This document shows positions 1 through 6,983 of a stretch of 42,627 nt of DNA, in pieces (the stretch's first letter is position 1; every line of letters begins with the position of its first letter). The stretch spans positions 1 through 42,627 of the forward strand of contig CAJUTC010000030.1 of the NCBI GenBank assembly GCA_910589195.1. The letters are read 5' to 3'. A model generated the notes under the pieces. It was given only the letters and a program-made list of their open reading frames with translations. It had not been told where the DNA came from and did not search any database. This DNA comes from an uncultured Lachnospiraceae bacterium. Lineage in GTDB: Bacteria > Bacillota > Clostridia > Lachnospirales > Lachnospiraceae. Both the position numbers and the translations under genes were made by a program.

Positions 1-1
1 T

Positions 2-1078
2 TTTTGTATAGACTGGTTTTATCAAGGGATCGAACAATATAGTTATATTACAGTTAGGACTCTTGTGATACGATGCCTTATGGTAGCATTTATTTTTCTT
101 TCCATCCATTCGTCTGAAGATTATTTCATTTATGGAATTAGCTGTGTGATTATGGATACTGGAGCTAGCATATGTAATCTTTGGAACTTACGTAAACACG
201 TCAATTTGAAAAAAGTTAAAAAAATTCAAATCCGGAAACATTTGAAACCAATCTTTATTTTCTTTTTGTCAAGTATAGCAATAAATATTTATAATCAGAT
301 AGATATGACTATGATCGGTTGGATAAAAAATGCGGCGGAAACAGGATTTTATGAATATGGAATTAAACCCGTTAAGGTTATTTGGACAGTATTAATTGGC
401 TTGACATCAGTAGTAATGCCTAGGATTGTATCATGTATTGAGCAAAAAAGGGAGGATGAAGAAGAGAAAATAAGAAAAAAAACAATACAGGGGATTTTTT
501 TGCTTGCTGTACCAATCACTATTTTCCTTTTTTCAATTTCAAAACAGCTTATATTATTTTTATTTGGTTCCAGCTATTTGATTTCTGTATATGTATTTAA
601 AGTTTTTGTATTTGCTATTATTCCGGTGGCTTTAAGTAACTATTTTGCCAATATTATTCTATTGCCACATGGAAAAGAAAAGCAAAGGGCATGGTCTGTG
701 AATATCGGATTAATCGTAGATATTATTTTAAATGCTATGTTAATTCCAGCATACGGAGCAATCGGCGCGGCAGTAGCAACACTGTGTACGGAAATTATAG
801 TCTGCCTAGGTTTAATGTGCTGTTCAGTAAGTTATTTGAAAAATGTATTTATAGATTTTAATTGGATGCCCAAATTGATTATTTTGATGACTTGTGTTGT
901 TTTGGGAAATATTATTAGTTGGATACCGATTACTAACTTCTTGCTAAAAATAGTAATGGCAGTAATCATTTATGGACTGGGATATTCTATTATTCTTTTA
1001 GTTGTGCGTGAACCATTATATATTTCACAGCTAAAAAAGATAAGAAATATTTTAGTGAGAAAGCATGAATTGAAATAA
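2..1078 (+). CDS. Wzx-type polysaccharide flippase, 5' end outside window
   Basis: This is the C-terminal part of a MATE/MOP-superfamily lipid-linked oligosaccharide flippase, which moves undecaprenyl-linked repeat units across the membrane for surface polysaccharide assembly. The frame is open from base 2 with no stop, so the gene starts outside the window; a GTG at 65 is internal. The upstream codons read DWFYQGIEQY, a segment typical of this family. About 358 residues are visible against a usual 470-480, so roughly 110-120 are missing. Many hydrophobic segments are seen (for example around the repeated II/LL/FF-rich blocks at 480-680 and 850-1010), with charged loops such as EQKREDEEEK between them. 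The gene is clearly more AT-rich than the phosphonate genes 33 bases downstream, as flippases of transferred surface loci often are. Its proximity suggests that the phosphonate is attached to the polysaccharide it exports; that is inference. Confidence 0.85.
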   Translation, partial: FCIDWFYQGIEQYSYITVRTLVIRCLMVAFIFLSIHSSEDYFIYGISCVIMDTGASICNLWNLRKHVNLKKVKKIQIRKHLKPIFIFFLSSIAINIYNQIDMTMIGWIKNAAETGFYEYGIKPVKVIWTVLIGLTSVVMPRIVSCIEQKREDEEEKIRKKTIQGIFLLAVPITIFLFSISKQLILFLFGSSYLISVYVFKVFVFAIIPVALSNYFANIILLPHGKEKQRAWSVNIGLIVDIILNAMLIPAYGAIGAAVATLCTEIIVCLGLMCCSVSYLKNVFIDFNWMPKLIILMTCVVLGNIISWIPITNFLLKIVMAVIIYGLGYSIILLVVREPLYISQLKKIRNILVRKHELK

Positions 1079-1110
1079 CTTAGCAGGATCAATAAAGGAG
1101 TTTATTAATT

Positions 1111-3117
1111 ATGAAAGCATTAATACTAAATTCCGGCCTTGGAAGCCGGATGGGCAGTGTTACTTCTCAACATCCGAAATGTATGACAGAGATTACTCAT
1201 AAAGATACCATATTAAGCCACCAGATGAAACAGATTGTTTCTTCCGGTATTACAGAAGTGGTTATGACAACCGGCTTTTTTGACAGTGTATTGGTTAATT
1301 ACTGCCAGAGCCTTGATCTTCCTCTCCACTTTACATTTGTTAAAAATCCCGACTATAAAGAAACGAACTACATATATTCCATTTACTGTGCCAAGGAATA
1401 TCTGGATGATGATATTATTCTTATACATGGGGATCTGGTATTTGAAAATGAAGTATTGGATCAAGTTATGGCCAGTAAATATAGCTGCATGGCAGTAAGT
1501 TCTACATTGGAGCTGCCAGAAAAGGACTTTAAGGCAGTCGTACAAACCGGGCGGATTATGAAAATAGGAGTTGATTTTTTTAGTGAAGCCATGGCTGCAC
1601 AGCCCTTGTATAAACTGCTGAAAAAAGATTGGAAGACCTGGCTGGATAAAATTACAGAATATTGCGAAGCCGGGAAAACGAAATGCTATGCAGAAAACGC
1701 ATTAAATGAGGTTTTGGATATCTGTTCCCTGTATCCGCTAGATATTCGGAATCTGCTCTGTAAGGAAATTGATAATCCAGAAGATTTGGCGGTAGTTTCC
1801 ACAAAAATAAAGGAGGTAGAGAACCGGACGGTCTATATGTGTTTTTCTACCGATATGCTTCACAGCGGCCATATCGCACTGATTAAAAAGGCAGAAAAGC
1901 TGGGGAAGCTTATTATTGGTGTTTTGTCAGATGAGGCGGTTGTTAGCTACAAGCGATTCCCCCTTCTGCCCTGTTCAGAACGTAAGGTAATGTTTGAAAA
2001 TATTGCAGGGGTCTATAAGGTTGTGGAACAGAGGACTTTGAGTTATAAAGAAAACCTGGAACGATACCGGCCAGATTATGTTGTGCACGGTGACGACTGG
2101 GTATCTGGGTTTCAGAAGCCGATCCGGGATGAGGTGGTTTCTGTTTTGGCAGAGTATGGAGGTAAATTGGTTGAATACCCTTATTCCAATGACCCAAAAT
2201 ACCGGGATTTGGAGAACCGTGCACGAGCCCAGTTGTCAACTCCGGATGTGCGCCGTGCCCGCCTGAAGAAGGCTCTTTCTATGAAAGGAACCATATCGGC
2301 AATGGAAGCCCACAGCGGTCTGACAGGACTGATTGTGGAAAAAACTTCGATTTGCCAAAATGGGGAAAACCGCCAGTTTGACGCCATGTGGATCAGCTCT
2401 TTATGCGACTCTACAGCGAAGGGGAAACCAGATATTGAATTAGTTGACATGACCTCACGTTTCCGGACAATTGATGATATTATGGAGGTTACAACAAAGC
2501 CAGTTATCTTTGACGGAGATACTGGTGGTCTGACAGAGCATTTCGTTTATACGGTGCGGACATTGGAGCGTATCGGTGTGTCCATGGTGATCATAGAAGA
2601 CAAGACCGGTTTGAAGAAAAATTCTTTGTTTGGCACAGAGGTAATACAAACTCAGGACAGCATTGAGAACTTTTGCGCAAAAATCAGGGCGGGAAAACGG
2701 GCGCAGAAGACAAAGGATTTTATGATTTGTGCTAGAATTGAAAGCCTGATTCTGGAACAGGGGATGGAGGATGCTCTGAAGCGGGCATTCGCCTTTACAA
2801 AAGCTGGTGCGGATGCAATCATGATCCATAGCCGGAAGAAAGATCCGGCAGAGATTTTTGAATTTGTAGAGAAATTTCGCATGAATGATCCGACTACGCC
2901 GGTTGTTGTGGTGCCAACGGCATTCAATACGGTTACAGAAGAGGAATTTAAGGTACGGGGCGTCAATATTGTAATTTATGCAAATCATTTGACGCGAACC
3001 GGTTTCCCCGCTATGCAGAATGCGGCAAGGCTGATCTTAAAAAACCATCGCGCAAAAGAATGCGACGATGTTTGCATGCCGTTTAAGGAAATCATTTCTT
3101 TGATCCCCGAAGAGTGA
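1111..3117 (+). CDS. pepM: Three-domain phosphoenolpyruvate mutase with two nucleotidyltransferase domains
   Basis: This enzyme makes the C-P bond by converting phosphoenolpyruvate to phosphonopyruvate, the committed step of phosphonate biosynthesis. The 668-residue protein has three parts. Residues 1 to about 235 are a LicC/MobA-like nucleotidyltransferase: the start GLGSRM followed by HPK, then HGD and a late EIDNPEDL metal-site-like motif. Residues about 240-375 are a TagD-like cytidylyltransferase with HSGH. Residues about 385-660 are the PEP mutase of the isocitrate lyase superfamily, with DGDTGG and the mutase loop EDK-x5-NS (EDKTGLKKNS). Single-domain PEP mutases are near 300 residues. 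The start is set by AAAGGAG at 1094. The next two genes, 21 and 40 bases apart, supply the following steps. The nucleotidyltransferase domains probably activate the phosphonate as a CMP ester, as known for PntC on 2-aminoethylphosphonate; the substrate here is inferred. Confidence 0.93.
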   Translation: MKALILNSGLGSRMGSVTSQHPKCMTEITHKDTILSHQMKQIVSSGITEVVMTTGFFDSVLVNYCQSLDLPLHFTFVKNPDYKETNYIYSIYCAKEYLDDDIILIHGDLVFENEVLDQVMASKYSCMAVSSTLELPEKDFKAVVQTGRIMKIGVDFFSEAMAAQPLYKLLKKDWKTWLDKITEYCEAGKTKCYAENALNEVLDICSLYPLDIRNLLCKEIDNPEDLAVVSTKIKEVENRTVYMCFSTDMLHSGHIALIKKAEKLGKLIIGVLSDEAVVSYKRFPLLPCSERKVMFENIAGVYKVVEQRTLSYKENLERYRPDYVVHGDDWVSGFQKPIRDEVVSVLAEYGGKLVEYPYSNDPKYRDLENRARAQLSTPDVRRARLKKALSMKGTISAMEAHSGLTGLIVEKTSICQNGENRQFDAMWISSLCDSTAKGKPDIELVDMTSRFRTIDDIMEVTTKPVIFDGDTGGLTEHFVYTVRTLERIGVSMVIIEDKTGLKKNSLFGTEVIQTQDSIENFCAKIRAGKRAQKTKDFMICARIESLILEQGMEDALKRAFAFTKAGADAIMIHSRKKDPAEIFEFVEKFRMNDPTTPVVVVPTAFNTVTEEEFKVRGVNIVIYANHLTRTGFPAMQNAARLILKNHRAKECDDVCMPFKEIISLIPEE

Positions 3118-3138
3118 CCAGATGGGAGGTGTCAGGGC

Positions 3139-4272
3139 TTGGTAAAACAAAAAGTTCTGGAAGCAAGTGCAGATTATCAGGAGCTGGATGAATATTTGAG
3201 AGAAAATAGCGTTTCGAAGCTCTTTCTTGTATGTGACAATGCATTTCCTTTTTTAAGGCTGTCAAACTACTTTGAAAATTTGGAGTCCCGCTTGGGAATC
3301 CAGGTGGTAAAGTTTAATCAATTTAAACCCAATCCGGAATATGAATCGGTCGAGAAAGGTGTGGCTTTGTTTCTCCAGGAAAACTGTGATACCATTATCG
3401 TGGTGGGCGGGGGAAGCGCAATGGATGTGGCGAAATGTATAAAGCTGTATGCGAATATGGACATGGGGAAAAACTTTCTGGAACAGGCCGTTATCCCAAA
3501 CCAGGTTAGGCTGCTGGCAGTGCCAACGACTGCGGGAACCGGAAGTGAGGCGACCCGGTACGCTGTCATTTATTATCAAGGAGAAAAGCAGTCCATTTTG
3601 GATAAAAGCTGCATCCCAGGGACTGTGCTGATGGATGCGTCAGCCTTAAAAACCCTTCCGGATTACCAGAAAAAAGCTACCATGATGGATGCCTTCTGCC
3701 ATGGGGTGGAGGCATTCTGGTCGGTAAATGCTACCAAAGAAAGCAAAGAATTGTCAAAAATGGCAATACAGGCCATTTTAAAGAATAAAGATGGGTATCT
3801 AAATAACGAAGATTCTGGGAATGCAGGGATGCTTGCGGCAGCGAATCTGGCTGGGCAGGCGATTAATATTACCCAGACAACCGCAGGCCATGCGATGTGC
3901 TATAAGATTACCAGCCTCTATGGGATTGCCCATGGCCATGCGGCGGCATTGTGCCTGGCCAAGCTTTGGCCTTATATGGTTGAACATACCGATCAATGTG
4001 TCGATCCACGTGGGCCGCATTATCTAGGGCAGATTTTTATGGAACTTGCGTCTGTAATGGGGTGCAACACAGCAAAAGAAGCCGCAATCAAATTTCAAGA
4101 GATTTTTCGTGGACTTGGCCTTTCTGTCCCGGAACCGAAGGAAAAGGATTATGAAATCCTGAGGAGGTCTGTAAACACAGTGCGGATGAAAAATAATCCG
4201 GTTGCGCTGACAGATGGGGATATTGACAGGCTCTACCGCCAGATATTCCATAAAGGTGAACTAAGCTTATGA
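3139..4272 (+). CDS. Iron-containing alcohol dehydrogenase, probable phosphonoacetaldehyde reductase
   Basis: This is a group III iron-dependent alcohol dehydrogenase of 377 residues. It contains the nucleotide-binding GGGSAMDVAK, the PTTAGTGSEAT segment, and metal-binding residues in DAFCHGVEAFW, AGHAMCYKI and GIAHGHAAAL. Lying between PEP mutase and phosphonopyruvate decarboxylase, it most likely reduces phosphonoacetaldehyde to 2-hydroxyethylphosphonate, as its relatives do in phosphinothricin, fosfomycin and hydroxyethylphosphonate clusters. The family call is firm; the substrate is inferred from context. It starts at TTG (3139) with GGAGG at 3125-3129, 9 bases upstream, and no better ATG is available. 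A rare start codon in the middle of an operon may lower its output relative to its neighbours. Confidence 0.87.
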   Translation: MVKQKVLEASADYQELDEYLRENSVSKLFLVCDNAFPFLRLSNYFENLESRLGIQVVKFNQFKPNPEYESVEKGVALFLQENCDTIIVVGGGSAMDVAKCIKLYANMDMGKNFLEQAVIPNQVRLLAVPTTAGTGSEATRYAVIYYQGEKQSILDKSCIPGTVLMDASALKTLPDYQKKATMMDAFCHGVEAFWSVNATKESKELSKMAIQAILKNKDGYLNNEDSGNAGMLAAANLAGQAINITQTTAGHAMCYKITSLYGIAHGHAAALCLAKLWPYMVEHTDQCVDPRGPHYLGQIFMELASVMGCNTAKEAAIKFQEIFRGLGLSVPEPKEKDYEILRRSVNTVRMKNNPVALTDGDIDRLYRQIFHKGELSL

Positions 4273-4312
4273 TTAATGGGAAAACAGAAATTTATTTTGG
4301 AGGAAGTGGGAT

Positions 4313-5437
4313 ATGAGAGTGGAAACATTAGCAGGAATCATCGGGGCGGAATTTTATACTGGAGTGCCGGATTCCCAGCTAAAAGCGTTGTGTGATTATC
4401 TGATCCATACATATGGGGTTGATCCAAAGCATCATGTAATTGCGGCAAACGAGGGAAATTGTGCCGCCCTAGCTGCTGGCTACCATTTGGCTACAGGAAA
4501 AGCGCCGGTGGTATATATGCAGAATTCCGGAGAGGGGAACATCATTAATCCAGTTGCTTCATTACTACATGAAAAAGTGTATGCAATTCCTGTAATATTT
4601 ATTGTAGGATGGAGGGGAGAACCGGGAATCCATGATGAGCCGCAGCATATTTACCAGGGGGAGGTGACCATTCAGCTTTTGGAAGATATGGGAATTCAGC
4701 CCTTCATTATCAGCAAGGATACCACAGAGGGAGAAGCCAGGAAGGCAATGGGGGAATTTAGCCTGCTTCTGGAGCAAGGCAGGGATGTTGCTTTTGTGAT
4801 CCGTAAAGGAGCGCTTACCTTTGACCAGAAAGTGGAGTATAAAAATAACTATGGAATGGTGCGTGAGGAGATTATCCAGCATATTGTGAAGATATCTGGT
4901 GAAGATCCAGTGATATCTACAACTGGAAAAGCCAGTCGGGAATTGTTTGAGATTCGTGCTGCTAATGGACAGAGTCATACGTATGATTTTCTGACAGTAG
5001 GCTCTATGGGACATGCCTCTTCGATTGCCCTTGGGGTTGCATTGCAGAAATTAGATACAAAAGTCTGGTGCATTGACGGTGACGGAGCGGCTCTAATGCA
5101 CATGGGTTCCATGGCAGTGATAGGGGCAAGTGCCCCGGAAAACTTGGTTCATGTGGTAATCAACAATGAGGCTCATGAAACAGTCGGAGGAATGCCTACC
5201 GTTGCCGGAAGAATTGATTTAACAGCAGTGGCACAGGCGTGCGGGTATCCAAATGTGGCCTGTGTGGATACGCTAGAGCGGCTTGACAAGGAGTTGGAAG
5301 CGGCTAAGGAAAGAAGGGGATTAAGCTTTATTGAAGTAAAATGTTCTATTGGTGCCCGCAGTAACCTTGGAAGGCCAACCACAATACCAGTGGAGAATAA
5401 ACAAAATTTTATGAGGTATCTTGGCAAGTTGAAATAG
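4313..5437 (+). CDS. ppd: Phosphonopyruvate decarboxylase
   Basis: This thiamine-diphosphate enzyme decarboxylates phosphonopyruvate to phosphonoacetaldehyde, which pulls the unfavourable PEP mutase reaction forward. The 374-residue length is normal. The N-terminal pyrimidine-binding part carries the catalytic Glu in AANEGNCAALAAGYHLATGK, plus GVPDSQLK and QNSGEGN. The C-terminal part has the diphosphate motif starting at DGDGAALMHMGSM and ending at INNEAHETVGGMPT. The start has GGAGG at 4299-4303. It is the last gene of the flippase-pepM-reductase-ppd run; no 2-aminoethylphosphonate aminotransferase follows. Two small inverted repeats lie downstream. Confidence 0.94.
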   Translation: MRVETLAGIIGAEFYTGVPDSQLKALCDYLIHTYGVDPKHHVIAANEGNCAALAAGYHLATGKAPVVYMQNSGEGNIINPVASLLHEKVYAIPVIFIVGWRGEPGIHDEPQHIYQGEVTIQLLEDMGIQPFIISKDTTEGEARKAMGEFSLLLEQGRDVAFVIRKGALTFDQKVEYKNNYGMVREEIIQHIVKISGEDPVISTTGKASRELFEIRAANGQSHTYDFLTVGSMGHASSIALGVALQKLDTKVWCIDGDGAALMHMGSMAVIGASAPENLVHVVINNEAHETVGGMPTVAGRIDLTAVAQACGYPNVACVDTLERLDKELEAAKERRGLSFIEVKCSIGARSNLGRPTTIPVENKQNFMRYLGKLK

Positions 5438-5473
5438 CTTTGTATAAAGAGGTGGAAAAGGGAAAGCTCATTA

Positions 5474-5550
5474 TGTCCATTGTTGGAGATAATGGACAGA
5501 TCTTAAATATCGTTTATCTGGAATATGTTTTCATGTAAACGGTATTTAAG
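5474..5550. other. Two tandem inverted repeats after the phosphonate operon
   Basis: The first hairpin has 7-bp arms TGTCCAT/ATGGACA (5474-5480 and 5492-5498). The second pairs 5502-5517 with 5535-5550 (CTTAAATATCGTTTAT against GTAAACGGTATTTAAG; 14 of 16 Watson-Crick, the rest G-U). No T-run follows, so neither is a textbook intrinsic terminator, though they may protect the 3' end or mark a former regulatory site. A 21-codon reading frame (ATG 5473) overlaps them and looks accidental. I see nothing else in 5438-5721. Confidence 0.45.
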
Positions 5551-5721
5551 AAAATTGGAGTAATTATCCTTCTAGCAATTTGTGTTGACAAATGATATTG
5601 TGTACTTCTAAACCATTACTATTATAATAATCCATGTGATCTTGCGGATCCTGTCTTGTCAGTAACCAACTACGCTACCTCCTGGCTCTCTAAGGGTACA
5701 GAGTGACAGGCTCCCATGGTA

Positions 5722-6591
5722 TCAATGAACACGATCATCGCCTTCCAACTGCCTCCGGAATTCCGTAGGAGACACCCCGCATTGCTTTTTAAACAAGCGT
5801 GAAAAATACAGCGGGTTGTTGTAGCCTACGATCTCCGCAATTTCCGTAACATTATAAGATGTCGATTCCAGCAGGCTCTGGGCGTTGGATATCCGGAGGG
5901 AAAGCAGGTACTGTGTGGGCGTTGAACCAGTATAATCTTTAAAATTCCGGATAAACCAACTGATGCTCATACCTCGGCTCCTGGCATATTCATCAATACT
6001 GATGGAATGGTTATAGTTGGCATGGAAATAGGTAACAGCCTGCTCCATTTCATCAAGCAGGAAAACATTTTTGGCTCTGGTCTTCTTTTCCTGAAGCCGG
6101 CTGATCAAGATAAACAATAATTCAAGGTAGCGGACAAGCACCTCCTCGTAATGTGGCTTGGTAAGCTTTAATTCTTGGATCATCTGTAAATAAATCTTTT
6201 TATAATCGAAAGAAGTTCCGGTATGAATGGTATGCGCATGATCCGGAATTCCATATTTTCTCAATATATTCTTTACATTATTTCCCGTAAAATGAACCCA
6301 ATATACTTCTGTATGGTCAATCCCATAATAGTAATAGCGCTGCTCCTCTTTTGGGCGATAAAGGACCATATTTCCGGCAGGTACGATTTCCTCTTTGCCT
6401 TGGAAATAGAAATGTGCTTTGCCGGAGGCGATATAAAGCAGTTGATAATCAAGGCGTCCCTTTGGCCTGTGGGTGGGAAGCCTGGGTCTGGTCAACAAAC
6501 GGTAAACCCCGGCGCTTCCTACAAATAAAGGATGCTTTTTGTCTTTGAAATCACGGCGTGAATTATGCCAGTATGCGTTATCTGTATACAT
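5722..6591 (-). CDS. AraC-family regulator of the lactose module
   Basis: This is a 289-residue AraC/XylS transcription regulator. The first ~150 residues form a cupin-like sensor (YQLLYIASGKAHFYFQGKE, then VHFTGNN). Residues ~190-285 hold the two helix-turn-helix motifs: SIDEYARSRGMSISWFIRNF, then NVTEIAEIVGYNNPLYFSRL followed by FKKQCGVSPTEFRR. The frame is open 66 bases further upstream, but that stretch consists of tandem repeats and the promoter. ATG 6591 has AAGGAGAG directly upstream, so I take it as the start. The gene is divergent from lacZ and probably activates it in response to a galactoside; the inducer is inferred. Confidence 0.9.
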   Translation of the reverse strand: MYTDNAYWHNSRRDFKDKKHPLFVGSAGVYRLLTRPRLPTHRPKGRLDYQLLYIASGKAHFYFQGKEEIVPAGNMVLYRPKEEQRYYYYGIDHTEVYWVHFTGNNVKNILRKYGIPDHAHTIHTGTSFDYKKIYLQMIQELKLTKPHYEEVLVRYLELLFILISRLQEKKTRAKNVFLLDEMEQAVTYFHANYNHSISIDEYARSRGMSISWFIRNFKDYTGSTPTQYLLSLRISNAQSLLESTSYNVTEIAEIVGYNNPLYFSRLFKKQCGVSPTEFRRQLEGDDRVH

Positions 6592-6617
6592 AGAATGGCT
6601 CTCCTTGGGAAACTGGG

Positions 6618-6668
6618 TGTCAAATAGTTTATAGTGCCAAATAGCTTGTAGTGTCAAATAGCTCGTAA
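6618..6668. repeat. Three tandem 17-bp repeats upstream of the AraC gene
   Basis: Units 6618-6634, 6635-6651 and 6652-6668 read TGTCAAATAGTTTATAG, TGCCAAATAGCTTGTAG and TGTCAAATAGCTCGTAA. They abut without spacers and overlap the predicted promoter of the AraC gene. Direct repeats on one helical face are typical of AraC-family binding sites, though a 17-bp period is not a whole number of turns. They probably serve in autoregulation. Confidence 0.75.
6628..6657 (-). promoter_or_regulatory. Promoter of the AraC-family gene
   Basis: On the minus strand, TTGACA (6657-6652) and TATAAA (6633-6628) are separated by 18 bases. The predicted transcript start is near 6621, giving a ~30-base leader to the ATG at 6591. 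Both hexamers lie inside the 17-bp repeat array, so occupancy of the repeats would directly affect this promoter. Confidence 0.65.
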
Positions 6669-6876
6669 CAAGTTAAATAAAGCAATAAAAAGGCAAAGTA
6701 AAAAAGGCTATCTGGATGACAAGATGGCTGTTTGCCATAATGCACAAGAAGAAATGGAAAACATGGCGCAAGATCTTGTGAATATGGATAGTTATTAATG
6801 GCCTGTCAGATATAATTGTATCATTTTGTGCATATTTTGTCTATTCTGATTTATGTAAAAAGTAAATTGATTATCT

Positions 6877-6905
6877 TATAATATAGGCAAACACAAGGCC
6901 TTGTG
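6877..6905 (+). promoter_or_regulatory. lacZ promoter -10 and palindromic operator
   Basis: TATAAT at 6877-6882 has no convincing -35 at the expected distance, as expected for an activator-dependent promoter. A perfect 14-bp palindrome CACAAGGCCTTGTG lies at 6892-6905, at about +3 to +16, where a bound repressor would block initiation. This suggests dual control, with AraC activation plus a separate repressor. The stretch 6669-6876 shows no other clear element. Confidence 0.5.
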
Positions 6906-6983
6906 GAAGGAATACGGTATTTGCAAACGGTTATGCTGTGATACAGTATAGTCTAAAATAATGTATATAAGGAGGAAACTGCC

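Noticed and set aside
1213..1545. Minus-strand frames inside pepM and other large genes
   Set aside because: These are shadows of well-supported genes on the other strand, without ribosome binding sites.
3139..5437. Aminoethylphosphonate as the pathway product
   Set aside because: No aminotransferase is present in the window; an alcohol dehydrogenase occupies its place.
5473..5538. A 21-codon reading frame after ppd
   Set aside because: It coincides with two inverted repeats and resembles nothing known.
6592..6657. A 22-residue N-terminal extension of the AraC regulator
   Set aside because: The extension encodes the tandem repeats and promoter hexamers; ATG 6591 has a good ribosome binding site.
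6618..6668. CRISPR array
   Set aside because: The three repeats abut directly without spacers and no cas genes are nearby.
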